From: Orbaceae bacterium lpD01
GTDB taxonomy: Bacteria; Pseudomonadota; Gammaproteobacteria; Enterobacterales; Orbaceae
Direction: 5' to 3'
Length of the DNA: 64,000 nt
NCBI GenBank assembly: GCA_036251705.1
Contig: CP133959.1
Span: forward strand, 1,675,195-1,739,194
Each line of letters begins with the position of its first letter. The first letter of the stretch is position 1. The notes under the pieces were generated by a model, which was not told where the DNA came from, made no database searches, and saw only the letters and a program-made list of their open reading frames with translations. A program made the translations under genes and the position numbers. Shown here piece after piece: positions 27,913 through 37,174 of this stretch.

Positions 27913-27999
27913 TGGTGCCAGTGGTCGGACTCGAACCGACACGCTTTTAAGGGCGGCGGATTTTGAATCCGCTGCGTCTACCGATTTCGCCACACTGGC
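27913..27999 (-). tRNA. tRNA-Leu, anticodon CAA
   Basis: An 87-nt leucine tRNA read on the minus strand, with encoded CCA. The acceptor stem pairs GCCAGTG with CACTGGC, the anticodon stem GCGGA/TCCGC holds loop TTCAAAA (anticodon CAA, reading UUG), there is a long class II variable arm, and a TTCGAGTCC T-loop region. No integrase or attachment duplicate is seen beside it. Confidence 0.95.
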
Positions 28000-28257
28000 A
28001 CTGCGTAGTGCTATGGCATTATACTCAGCTGACATTTGCTTGCAACCCTTATTACGCTAAAGCCTGTTAATTGCTGAAAAAAACAGCATAAAAAATGGAC
28101 TAAGCGATTGGCCGGATTGTTCAACTCGGCTGGCACTATCCAATCTCAAATTAACACCATCATTAAACATAGCTTTCACCATTCTCTGCTAGCCGATCAC
28201 CCGCCGTTTCTGTTATCATCAAGCCCAAACACATGGCAAACACAGGCAGAGGTCTTC

Positions 28258-29307
28258 ATGTTTAAAAATGGTATCGTCATTGGTAAATTTGCCCCATTAA
28301 CGCGCGGTCATATCAATCTGATTAATCTGGCCGCTTGTCAGTGTGAGCATCTTAAAGTGATTATCTCCTATGATCAGCGCTGGGTGGATAAACAGAATAT
28401 TCGTGATCGTAAACGCTTAGGTTTAAAAAATCGGAAAAAATGGTTACTGCACACCTACAATGAGATTAAACATATCTCCATACATGTGATTGATGAATCA
28501 ACCATTCCGGAATATCCCTACGGCCGCAAAGAGTTTGCTAAGTTGGTGAGCCCATTTGTTGAAGAGGATTGCGCGCTCTTTTCTGGTGAACCTGAAGAGA
28601 TGGACTATATGCAGCAGTATCTGCCACAAATCACCCCCGTTTTAGTCGACTCTAACCGGACACGCGTGCCTATTTCGGCTACCATGGTGCGCGATAATAT
28701 CTATAAACACTGGGATTATATCCCCTCGATTGTCCGCAAAGATTATACCATTAGTGTCTGTTTAATTGGTCAGGAAAGTACCGGTAAATCAACCATGGCG
28801 ATGATGCTGGGCAAACTGTTTAATACCAGCTGGACAGAGGAGTATGGACGTACTTACTCAGAACAAGTCATTTTTATGGATGAGTCACTCTATGAAAGCT
28901 ATGACTATGCCAAAATAGCCTATCGCAATAAAGAGCTGGAAGAAGAAGCGCTCAAAAACGCCAATAAAATCGTGTTTATTGATACCAATGCCTTTATTAC
29001 TGAATATTATCATCGTTTATTTGAGGGTTACAGCAACCCGATTGTGGCTGCCATTGCACATAATGAGAACTATGATTATGTCATCTATTTAGCGCCAACC
29101 GTTAAATGGGTGGATGATGGATTGCGCGTCAATCCCGATCGCAGTAAAACCAACCCGCTCTTTCAAGCCCTGCTAGAAGAGTTTCCCAATCAATTACCCG
29201 AGGGGCGTACCCTATATATTGATTCAAATACCTATCTTGACCGGTTTAATCAAGCCGTCCAATTCGCCGATGATATCCTCAATATCGTCAATCAAGGTGA
29301 CTACTAA
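28258..29307 (+). CDS. nadR: NadR-type NMN adenylyltransferase / ribosylnicotinamide kinase
   Basis: A 349-residue bifunctional enzyme from the ATG at 28258, which follows AGAGG; a TTG 50 codons upstream is not credible. Residues 1-165 are the nucleotidylyltransferase (GIVIGKFAPLTRGHINLINLA, with the second His of the HxGH motif kept and the first replaced by Thr; ISATMVRDN as the ISSTxxR-like motif). Residues about 170-349 are the kinase, with P-loop GQESTGKST. It phosphorylates nicotinamide riboside and adenylates NMN to NAD. The N-terminal helix-turn-helix of enterobacterial NadR is absent, so it should not be a repressor. PnuC is not in the window. Confidence 0.88.
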   Translation: MFKNGIVIGKFAPLTRGHINLINLAACQCEHLKVIISYDQRWVDKQNIRDRKRLGLKNRKKWLLHTYNEIKHISIHVIDESTIPEYPYGRKEFAKLVSPFVEEDCALFSGEPEEMDYMQQYLPQITPVLVDSNRTRVPISATMVRDNIYKHWDYIPSIVRKDYTISVCLIGQESTGKSTMAMMLGKLFNTSWTEEYGRTYSEQVIFMDESLYESYDYAKIAYRNKELEEEALKNANKIVFIDTNAFITEYYHRLFEGYSNPIVAAIAHNENYDYVIYLAPTVKWVDDGLRVNPDRSKTNPLFQALLEEFPNQLPEGRTLYIDSNTYLDRFNQAVQFADDILNIVNQGDY

Positions 29308-29328
29308 TCAGGTCATCAGATTATCATA

Positions 29329-29375
29329 CTGGCTAGTGGCATGACCAAATCAACCCATCATGCACAGCTAGCCAG
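29329..29375. terminator. Nested inverted repeat after nadR
   Basis: CTGGCTAG (29329-29336) pairs with CTAGCCAG (29368-29375), and inside it GCATGA (29339-29344) pairs with TCATGC (29358-29363). It begins 21 bases after the nadR stop. No U-run follows, so it may be a Rho-assisted or processed 3' end. Confidence 0.45.
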
Positions 29376-29385
29376 AATATCCATA

Positions 29386-29550
29386 TTAACGATATCTGCA
29401 CACACCCGTTTTTCCAAACATCATCCAGATTATCTTCTCACATAGTAACTCCATATGACGATTAAGCAGATTCATCATCAAATCAACCATGCCACAAATG
29501 ATAAAATAGACCAGAACCCAAAATAAGAAGACCCCAGTCGGGTAGGCCAT
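29386..29550 (-). pseudogene. Possible remnant of a small membrane protein
   Basis: A 54-codon minus-strand frame starting MAYPTGVFLFWVLVYFIICG has one strong hydrophobic segment and a basic tail. Upstream in another frame is a second hydrophobic run (FGYFGTGSLLFGLISLFF), as if a two-helix protein had been broken by a frameshift near 29550-29570. No homologue is recognised and no good ribosome-binding site is seen, so it may be chance. Confidence 0.2.
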
Positions 29551-29678
29551 ACTACGATGATTAACTTGAGTCGCAAAAAAATAAACTTATTAACCCGAAC
29601 AATAAGCTGCCGGTCCCAAAATACCCAAAAAAGAGTTGGAGAACAGGGGCGGTATAATTAAGTCAGAGACAGAAACAT

Positions 29679-32009
29679 TTAAATTTGAGTAAAATCAGGC
29701 AATTGAAAGACATCCGCGGCACTTATTTCGCCCCGATATTTCTCTATTTGAACCGTAGTCGATGCTTGATTTGCTTGGGAAAATTCAGAAACAGGTTGAT
29801 TACTCACCAAGACATTCACATCACCATGCAGACATAATCGATTGATCAGTTGTGATGTATCAGGCGTATACCAGGCACCTTGCCGAATACTCATTACCCC
29901 ACTTGCCACCCGTTCAGTTACATAAACACCAGCTAATATCTGACCGCGCTGATTAAAGACCCGCGCAATATCTCCGGTTTTAAGCCGCCGTCTGGCAGCA
30001 TCGTCCGGATGAATCCAAACCGGTTCGCGCCCGGCAATATCGGCTGATTGGCCTAACGTGGTATTATTCAGCTGAGAATGTAGCCTGAGTGGTGAATGAG
30101 GCGTCACTAACCGCAATGGATATCCATCAGAGACTGAATTTGTTGCAAACCAGATCGGATGCCCCGGACAGTCTGGATAAGCTAACTGCGCTATCTGCTG
30201 TGAAAAAATCTCTATCTTGCCGGAAGGCGTATTTAAGCGATATAGCTGTGGATCTTGCCTAAAATCAGCGTGTTTGATTACGTTACTGACAGAAGGTTGC
30301 ACAAACTCAAACCAGCCTTGTTGCCAAAAAGTCGCAAAATCAGGCATCTTGATACCTTTTTGGTTAGCATTTTGCAGCGTCTTATCATAAAAGTTCTTTA
30401 ACCACTCCATTTTGGTCCGCCCTTCTGTAAAAGCCTGATACTGCTCATCACTAAAACGGCTCAAAATAGCGGCAAAAATATCGTAGTCATCCCAGGCTTG
30501 GGGGGGTTTATTGATTAACGGTTTCATGGCAATCATAAAACGATGGTTATTGGTCTTAACAATATCCTCGCGCTCAATATCGAGGGTAGCCGGTAACACA
30601 ATATCCGCCATTTTTGCCGTAGCCGTCCAAAAAACGTCATGAACAATAAAAGTATCGAGCTTTTGCCAGGCTTGGATCATCAAATTGCGATCAGGATGAT
30701 GATGAAATGGATTACCACCCGCCCAGTATGCCAGTTTCAAATCAGGATAAGTCACCTGACCACACTTATGGCTGATCGTCTGATTAGGATTAAGCAGGCA
30801 GTCAACAATCCGCGATACCGGAATAGTCTGGATGGGGCGATGTTGCCACTCACCGGTAATCTGGCTCTCCGCGCTGATACCTGTAAATGCAGCATAATAT
30901 GCCAGATCGATTTTCGGTGCGCCATTATCAGAGTAGTGATACGAAAAGCCATAGCCACCACCGGGTAAACCGATCTGGCCAAGCATTGCTGCTAGTATAA
31001 TTAACATCCAATGCGTCTGATCACCATGGATTGCCCGCTGCATTCCCCAACCCGCCATCAGCATGGTACGCTGAGTGATAAACTGTTTTGCCAACGCGAT
31101 AATCATCTCTTGTGCAATACCAGTTTGCTGTGCGGCCCAAGCAGGCGTTTTTACTGTTTTATCTGCCGAGAAGCCCAGCACATCATCAATAAAACGTTCA
31201 AATCCAACCGTATGTGACTGTATAAAAGCCTTATCATATAAATTATTGGTATAGAGATAGTGAACCATCCCCATCATCAGCGCCACATCACTGCCCGGAC
31301 GAATAGCCACATGCTGGGCATTAAAATAGTCCGCAGTCTCATGATAGACGGGATCAATACAGATAAAATCAAGCTGACGCGTCTGTGCCGCTTGTTTTAA
31401 CTGAGCAAAATAGTCATAGCTCGTATGCTCTGAAGGTAACCAACCAATCAAATTGGTCACCAGTGGATTACATCCCCAAAAAACGATACATTCGCTGTGT
31501 TCAATCAGATCAGGATAATGGGTCAAGGGGGCTTTGGCTTCATCTTCACCGGTGATAAAAGGGGTAATAGCCGCTATCGCATGAGTTGAATAGTTTTCAG
31601 TAACATTCACATAGCCGCCAAGAATATTTAGCATTCGGCCCAATAGCACCGGTGGATTATGCAGTCCACCCGTGGTATGCCAGCCATAACTGCCACCGAA
31701 CACCGCTTGTCGGCCATGCTGCTGATAAACTCTGTTTAGCTCATTAGCAATCAAATCTACAGCGGTGTCCCAGCTGACCTTGACAAATTTATCCTGACCA
31801 CGCCGACTTCGATCACTTTGATAACCGTGCTTAAGATAGCTCTTCCGCACATAGGGAAACAAAATTCGATTTTTTGCACTCGCCCGCTCAACTGCCGCTT
31901 GCGTCATCGGTAAAGCATGCTGATCATTGGCAAAAGGGATTATCTGCCCGGTCTGTTCATCTTGTTGTAAAATTCCATAGTGGGTCGCACTTAACTTCAG
32001 TTTTTTCAT
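29679..32009 (-). CDS. bisC: Biotin/methionine sulfoxide reductase, molybdopterin enzyme BisC type
   Basis: A 776-residue molybdoenzyme of the DMSO reductase family. The molybdenum-ligating Ser lies in GGSYGWHTTGGLHNP near residue 108; other landmarks are VKVSWDTAVDLIANEL, GCNPLVTNLIGW, GGYGFSYHY and LRLHSQLNNT. There is no twin-arginine signal, so it is cytoplasmic like BisC (777 aa in E. coli) rather than periplasmic TorA/TorZ. It reduces biotin sulfoxide and free methionine S-sulfoxide. It needs bis-MGD cofactor; MoeA is encoded 25 kb away. The ATG at 32009 is used; a TTG one codon earlier is possible. Confidence 0.85.
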   Translation of the reverse strand: MKKLKLSATHYGILQQDEQTGQIIPFANDQHALPMTQAAVERASAKNRILFPYVRKSYLKHGYQSDRSRRGQDKFVKVSWDTAVDLIANELNRVYQQHGRQAVFGGSYGWHTTGGLHNPPVLLGRMLNILGGYVNVTENYSTHAIAAITPFITGEDEAKAPLTHYPDLIEHSECIVFWGCNPLVTNLIGWLPSEHTSYDYFAQLKQAAQTRQLDFICIDPVYHETADYFNAQHVAIRPGSDVALMMGMVHYLYTNNLYDKAFIQSHTVGFERFIDDVLGFSADKTVKTPAWAAQQTGIAQEMIIALAKQFITQRTMLMAGWGMQRAIHGDQTHWMLIILAAMLGQIGLPGGGYGFSYHYSDNGAPKIDLAYYAAFTGISAESQITGEWQHRPIQTIPVSRIVDCLLNPNQTISHKCGQVTYPDLKLAYWAGGNPFHHHPDRNLMIQAWQKLDTFIVHDVFWTATAKMADIVLPATLDIEREDIVKTNNHRFMIAMKPLINKPPQAWDDYDIFAAILSRFSDEQYQAFTEGRTKMEWLKNFYDKTLQNANQKGIKMPDFATFWQQGWFEFVQPSVSNVIKHADFRQDPQLYRLNTPSGKIEIFSQQIAQLAYPDCPGHPIWFATNSVSDGYPLRLVTPHSPLRLHSQLNNTTLGQSADIAGREPVWIHPDDAARRRLKTGDIARVFNQRGQILAGVYVTERVASGVMSIRQGAWYTPDTSQLINRLCLHGDVNVLVSNQPVSEFSQANQASTTVQIEKYRGEISAADVFQLPDFTQI

Positions 32010-32226
32010 CAATCATCACTCAATATTTTAGGATTAATCAGCCGGTCAATCACACGATATAAGCAATCAATTATCGATGATTAATCAGATACCTATCTAC
32101 TATGATTGATCGAGCTTATCACAATTTTGTTATCATCATTAACCACTTGATTGATTTTAATAGCCGTATTGTTTTAAGATCGGTTAAAATAGCAAGCATG
32201 CGAGATTAACCATAACCACTAATAAT

Positions 32227-32667
32227 ATGAAAAAATTCATGCCACTTTTGCTCTTATTCCCCCTTCTGATCAGTTGTCATACGAATAAGGATAAGCAGAT
32301 ATCGGCCGCTTCCTCATGGTTACCAGATATGGCCACAGCGGAACTCGGCCGTTATCCCCTTGATGTCGCTGATATGATTTTAGCCTGGAATAACCAGCAT
32401 TTATCCGATCCTGAATTAATCTCACAAGTCACTTTTAGTGAACCCCGTGCTGAATATGTTATTACCGACAGCGCTCATCAACAGGCTATTTTGGGTTATG
32501 CCGTCTGTGTTGAGATTGCCAATGTGAATGCCGCCACAGATGATAAGCCAAGCACACACTGGTATTTAATCTATAACGATGACATTATCCAGCATCGCCA
32601 GCTTTTAACACGCCAAGATTGGCAGTTAGATCCAACCCATCAAATTAATTGTCAGGATCTTAAATAG
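32227..32667 (+). CDS. Putative lipoprotein, unknown
   Basis: A 146-residue protein with a lipoprotein signal: MKKFMPLLLLFPLLISC, lipid-modified Cys at about 17, followed by HTNKDK. No Asp follows the Cys, so outer-membrane sorting is likely. The mature part is not recognised; it is small, acidic to neutral and ends in a Cys-containing segment (HQINCQDLK). It stands alone, divergent from bisC. Confidence 0.6.
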   Translation: MKKFMPLLLLFPLLISCHTNKDKQISAASSWLPDMATAELGRYPLDVADMILAWNNQHLSDPELISQVTFSEPRAEYVITDSAHQQAILGYAVCVEIANVNAATDDKPSTHWYLIYNDDIIQHRQLLTRQDWQLDPTHQINCQDLK

Positions 32668-32734
32668 CGCCGCGCTTTCATAACTAACAGAATAAAAGCG
32701 GTTAATATAATTTGGCTTAAATTACGTTATTGGC

Positions 32735-33460
32735 CTAAATTAATTGTTCATACGCATCACACAATCTGAATATGATCATTTGGCTTGCCGCAGTGACTAC
32801 CTGTGGCTTAGGTAGCTGCTGTACATAATGCTGTAAAATCTGTTGACCGGCTGGCCAAGCTTGATTATTTAAATCACACTGGACTTGCACAATACCTTGT
32901 CCCGCATGAGTAAAACAAATTTTAAGCCAGTTAAATTTGCGGTCAATCAGTTGCGTACGAATGGACGTATTGATTAAGTTAAAAAAGTGATCGGTTGCGG
33001 GGGAAACAGGCCACTCGCCGGATAAGAAAAGCTTGCCCAGTTTAGGATGAAACAGGATTTTTCGTTCATCAATCATCGCGATAAAATCCAAATCCGACTG
33101 ATGACTTTCGGAAAAAGCGCCTTGAATCGGTAAAAAAACCACGCTAATAAAATAGTCTAGCGCGGTATTCACTTGTTTTTGTATCGTGTTTCCCCAACCG
33201 ATAATATGTTCTTCAATATCGCCGGGTAAGTAGTGATTTTTCAGTCGCATACATAAATGCAAAGCGTTTAAATAAGTCTGGCTGTCATCAATCATCTCAA
33301 CAACAATCGTGAGCTGCGACTCAATAATAATATGATGTTTATCCATGACGACATGATATTGCATGGCCACTAAACGATCTTTTAGGGCTTGTAGAAATAG
33401 CGTTTTAGCCTCTTGATGATCTGCCATTTTAGGGTGTTTAAATCGACTCAATAATCCCAT
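32735..33460 (-). CDS. Uncharacterised 241-residue cytoplasmic protein
   Basis: No signal peptide or membrane segment. Alternating beta-rich segments are seen (YHVVMDKHHIIIESQLTIVVEM), then a mid-region with WGNTIQKQVNTALDYFISVVFLPIQGAF and a C-terminal QMIIFRLCDAYEQLI. It resembles proteins annotated only as domains of unknown function in enteric bacteria; I do not assign a family. It ends up 35 bases downstream of the acrylyl-CoA-reductase-like gene on the same strand, so the two may be co-transcribed. Confidence 0.65.
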   Translation of the reverse strand: MGLLSRFKHPKMADHQEAKTLFLQALKDRLVAMQYHVVMDKHHIIIESQLTIVVEMIDDSQTYLNALHLCMRLKNHYLPGDIEEHIIGWGNTIQKQVNTALDYFISVVFLPIQGAFSESHQSDLDFIAMIDERKILFHPKLGKLFLSGEWPVSPATDHFFNLINTSIRTQLIDRKFNWLKICFTHAGQGIVQVQCDLNNQAWPAGQQILQHYVQQLPKPQVVTAASQMIIFRLCDAYEQLI

Positions 33461-33495
33461 CCCGCTTCCCCTTTTTTTCTAAATAATACGACGCA

Positions 33496-34491
33496 CTACT
33501 GATTCACATCCACCACAAAACGCCCAGTTATCTCACCGGCGATCATCTGCTGGGCAGTGTCCAATACTTGGGATAATGAAATGGTTTTAGCGATTTGGGT
33601 TAAGTGTGTATGATTAAGGTATTTAGCCAATAAACGCCAGGCTTCTATTCGCTGCTGATATGAAGCCATCACACTATCAACCCCAGCTAAGGTTACGCCG
33701 CGTAAAATAAATGGCGCAACGGTTGAAGGAAAATCCATCCCTTGAGCAAGTCCACAAGCCACCACGACGCCTTGGTACTGCATCTGTGCGCAGACATTGG
33801 CTAGTGTAAAAGAACCGACGGCATCAATCGCCCCAGCCCACTGCTCTTTCTGCAGCGATTTACCTGCTGCGGATAAAGTCGATCTATCGATCACATGCTG
33901 TGCACCAAGCTGCATTAAATAGTCAGATTGTGCCATTTTTCCAGTAGCTGCTGTGACTTGATAACCTAGCTGTGAGAGCAGTGCAATAGCAAAAGAGCCG
34001 ACACCGCCACTTGCGCCCGTCACCAGAATCGGGCCTTGCGTAGGCATTACGCCAGCATGGATTAATTTCATGACACAGAGTGCAGCAGTATAGCCGGCCG
34101 TGCCTATCGCCATAGTATCCCAGGCGGATAAAGCCATCGGTTTTGGGATTAACCAACGGCTATCTAAACGAGCATATTGTGATAAGCATCCCCAATGCTG
34201 CTCACCGACACCCCAACCATTGAGTACCACTATATCGCCGACGTGATAACGATTATCCTCGCTCTCAACCACCTGACCGACACCATCAATACCGAGTACT
34301 AATGGCGAAATTCTGGCAATGGGACCTCGGCTGGTTATCGCTAAAGCATCTTTGTAATTTAATGAAGAGTAATCGACTTTGATAAGTACATTGGCTTGCG
34401 GTAAATCCTGCTGATTTAATGTGGCTATTTCCACTTTAGCCGGTTCACTTTTTTGGGCTGATTTAGTGAGTAGTAATGCGTGAAAAGTCAT
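33496..34491 (-). CDS. acuI: Acrylyl-CoA reductase AcuI/YhdH family oxidoreductase
   Basis: A 331-residue NADPH-dependent medium-chain reductase of the quinone-oxidoreductase branch without zinc. YSSLNYKDALAITSRGPIAR and PLVLGIDGVGQVVES near the N-terminus, the nucleotide loop VTGASGGVGSFAIALL and IDAVGSFTLANVCAQ are typical of YhdH/AcuI. The family reduces toxic acryloyl-CoA to propionyl-CoA and possibly other enoyl compounds. The gene probably leads a two-gene unit with the unknown protein downstream. Confidence 0.88.
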   Translation of the reverse strand: MTFHALLLTKSAQKSEPAKVEIATLNQQDLPQANVLIKVDYSSLNYKDALAITSRGPIARISPLVLGIDGVGQVVESEDNRYHVGDIVVLNGWGVGEQHWGCLSQYARLDSRWLIPKPMALSAWDTMAIGTAGYTAALCVMKLIHAGVMPTQGPILVTGASGGVGSFAIALLSQLGYQVTAATGKMAQSDYLMQLGAQHVIDRSTLSAAGKSLQKEQWAGAIDAVGSFTLANVCAQMQYQGVVVACGLAQGMDFPSTVAPFILRGVTLAGVDSVMASYQQRIEAWRLLAKYLNHTHLTQIAKTISLSQVLDTAQQMIAGEITGRFVVDVNQ

Positions 34492-34736
34492 CGTTAATTC
34501 CTCAATAAGAACCGGATCGCTAATCTATCCGGATTAAATTTATCTGGCTATATTAAATGATCCTGGTCGGTTTGGATTCAAAAAAATAAAATTTTATTAT
34601 GACTGCCGCTCGATTAATAAAATCTATAACCAAATCATCTGACAACTCATCAGATCAATCGACCAGATCGACATTGCCCTTTTCATTTGATTCAATTCAT
34701 GTACAATCGACGTTGTTAACCCAATAGGATAACGTT

Positions 34737-37049
34737 ATGTTATATAATAACAAATCAAAAAAACAGGCCGAACATTTACACCATCATACCGCAGATATCC
34801 ATCAACATACGCATGATCACGTACATCACGATCATGAAGAGAGCGATTCAATCCCCCCGATACCTGACACCGCCGAGCAGAATAATCCCATCAACGCGGT
34901 GGCTGCTGATCAGCAATATAGCTGGAAAATCGCTGGCATGGACTGCATAAGCTGTGCAAAAAAAATAGAAAATAGTCTTAAATCACTCCCAGCGGTGAGC
35001 CAAACGCGCCTGATTTTTGCGACTGAAAAATTAGTCGTTACGGCAAACAGTTCAGATCCTAGCTTGGCCACTCAAATTGAGGAGAATATTCGTCGTTTAG
35101 GTTTTATGCCAACACGTTTAGATGCAAAGGTTTCAAGCGAGGCAGATAATCAGCATCACGATCATGACGGACATAATCATTCACATATGCTCAATAAGCG
35201 TAGCATTGTGAATTTGGTCATCCTCGCGGTATTGATTGTCATCAGTACCCTTATCACGCTGTTATGGAGCCCCTCACTGGGTAACTATGCCTTTATCCTC
35301 AGTTCGCTATTTGGTCTGTACCCTATTTTAGGGAAAGCCTGGCGATTAATCCGTGCCGGTAGCCCTTTTTCGATTGAAAGTTTAATGTCGATTTCGGCGC
35401 TCGGTGCACTGTTTATTGGAGCCGCTGAAGAGGCTTCAATGGTGTTATTCCTATTTATGATTGGTGAAATGCTTGAAGCCTTAGCCGCTAATCGTGCCAA
35501 AAAAGGGATATCTGCTTTAGTCGCCTTAATGCCAGAAGAGACCATCAAAATTGAGGACGATCTGCGTCGTGCGGTATCGAGTAGATCATTAATACCAGGT
35601 GATATTATTGAAGCAGCTTCCGGGAGCCGCTTACCTGCCGACGTGCAGCTCATTAGTGCGATGGTCACGATTGATGAAAGTGCATTAACTGGCGAATCAA
35701 TGTCGGTTGAGTATCGCCGCGGCGAGACTATTATGGCGGGCTCAATGGTGGTGGATAAAACAGTTCAGTTACAAGTGGTGTCAAAGTCAGGTCAAAATGC
35801 CGTCGATCGCATATTACAACTGATTGAAAATGCTGAAGAGCGAAAAGCGCCGATTGAACGCTTTATCGATAAGTTTAGCCATTACTATACCCCAGCAATC
35901 GTGCTATTAGCCGTACTGGTGATGAGTATTCCCCCCCTGTTTACCGCGCAAGATTGGTATCCCTGGATTTATCGTGGGTTAACCTTGTTGCTCATTGGCT
36001 GTCCCTGTGCGCTGGTCATTTCGACGCCCGCCTCCATCACCTCAGCATTATCGACCGCAGCACGAAATGGGGTGTTAATTAAAGGTGGCGTCGTGCTTGA
36101 ACAGTTGGGCCATGTTCAGACCATGGCATTTGATAAAACCGGCACCCTCACCGCAGGAAAACCACAAATAACCGATATGATCAGTGAGTCACTCTCTGAG
36201 CAGACACTTTTGCAAACAGCGGCAGCCGTTGAAGTGGGCTCTTCACACCCTCTGGCTAAAGCGATCATCCAGAAAACCCAAGCACTTGAAATAACCATTA
36301 CCGAGGCGAGGGAGCGACAAGCCATTGCCGGTGTGGGTATTAAAGGATTAGTCAACGATGTACTCATTTATGTTATCTCACCCAATAAAGCAGCAACCCT
36401 TGATCTTGCTTTGAGTGATACATGGCTAACACGGATAGCCCAATTAGAGAATCAAGGTAAGACCGTTGTCTTGATCGCCAATGAGTCACATATATTAGGA
36501 CTGATTGCTTTACAAGACCAAATCCGTCCAGAAGCTAAAGCGGCCATCGCGCAGATCAAATCACTAGGGATTACCCCGATTATGCTCACCGGTGATAATG
36601 CCCGATCCGCTCAGGCGATAGCGACCGAGTTGGCAATCGATTTTCGTGCACAGCTTCTGCCCGCTGACAAGCTGGCCGAAATTGAAACACTCAGTCACAC
36701 CTCAGTCACCGCAATGATTGGTGATGGCATCAATGATTCCCCAGCGATCAAAGCCGCAACCGTAGGGATTGCCATGGGCGAAGGCACTGATGTCGCACTC
36801 GAGACGGCGGATGCAGCACTGAGTAAAAATAATCTACTCAGTGTACCTAAACTGATTCAATTAGCGCGAGCGACTAATCGAAATATTCGACAAAATATCA
36901 GCTTAGCCTTAGCGGTAAAAGCCATTTTCTTGATCACCAGTATCTTAGGGATGACTGGACTTTGGTTCGCCGTGCTGGCTGATTCAGGCACCACCGCTTT
37001 AGTCACCGCTAATGCGTTACGTTTGTTAAAATTTAAACCTAGATCATAA
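34737..37049 (+). CDS. zntA: Zinc/cadmium/lead-exporting P-type ATPase
   Basis: A 770-residue P1B ATPase. A His-rich N-terminus (about residues 14-34), one heavy-metal-associated domain with GMDCISC near 67-73, a second His-rich stretch (about 137-150), then eight membrane segments. The metal-binding IGCPCALVIS is at about 420-428, phosphorylation DKTGTLT near 465, the HP locus in SSHPLAKA, and hinge GDGINDSPA. The CPC motif and the His-rich segments point to Zn/Cd/Pb export to the periplasm. Single gene; no ZntR-like dyad was recognised in its promoter, and no regulator is adjacent. Confidence 0.9.
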   Translation: MLYNNKSKKQAEHLHHHTADIHQHTHDHVHHDHEESDSIPPIPDTAEQNNPINAVAADQQYSWKIAGMDCISCAKKIENSLKSLPAVSQTRLIFATEKLVVTANSSDPSLATQIEENIRRLGFMPTRLDAKVSSEADNQHHDHDGHNHSHMLNKRSIVNLVILAVLIVISTLITLLWSPSLGNYAFILSSLFGLYPILGKAWRLIRAGSPFSIESLMSISALGALFIGAAEEASMVLFLFMIGEMLEALAANRAKKGISALVALMPEETIKIEDDLRRAVSSRSLIPGDIIEAASGSRLPADVQLISAMVTIDESALTGESMSVEYRRGETIMAGSMVVDKTVQLQVVSKSGQNAVDRILQLIENAEERKAPIERFIDKFSHYYTPAIVLLAVLVMSIPPLFTAQDWYPWIYRGLTLLLIGCPCALVISTPASITSALSTAARNGVLIKGGVVLEQLGHVQTMAFDKTGTLTAGKPQITDMISESLSEQTLLQTAAAVEVGSSHPLAKAIIQKTQALEITITEARERQAIAGVGIKGLVNDVLIYVISPNKAATLDLALSDTWLTRIAQLENQGKTVVLIANESHILGLIALQDQIRPEAKAAIAQIKSLGITPIMLTGDNARSAQAIATELAIDFRAQLLPADKLAEIETLSHTSVTAMIGDGINDSPAIKAATVGIAMGEGTDVALETADAALSKNNLLSVPKLIQLARATNRNIRQNISLALAVKAIFLITSILGMTGLWFAVLADSGTTALVTANALRLLKFKPRS

Positions 37050-37060
37050 TTCACCGATAA

Positions 37061-37092
37061 TAAAAAAGCCCTGATTAACTGAGTCAGGGCTT
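37061..37092 (-). terminator. Terminator between zntA and argO
   Basis: AAGCCCTGA (37066-37074) pairs with TCAGGGCTT (37084-37092). On the minus strand it is followed by a U6 run, which makes it a good terminator for argO; it may also end zntA transcripts from the other side. Confidence 0.8.
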
Positions 37093-37174
37093 AAATCGAA
37101 TAAGATGTGGTATGTTTAGCGGCAATCAGCGCGAGAGGTGCGCACCGAGCGAACAATCAGCAGCCTCAATTTAC

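Noticed and set aside
27913-27999. tRNA-Leu as an integration site for a genomic island
   Set aside because: No integrase gene and no second copy of the tRNA 3' end was seen in the flanking sequence; both neighbours are ordinary core-type genes.
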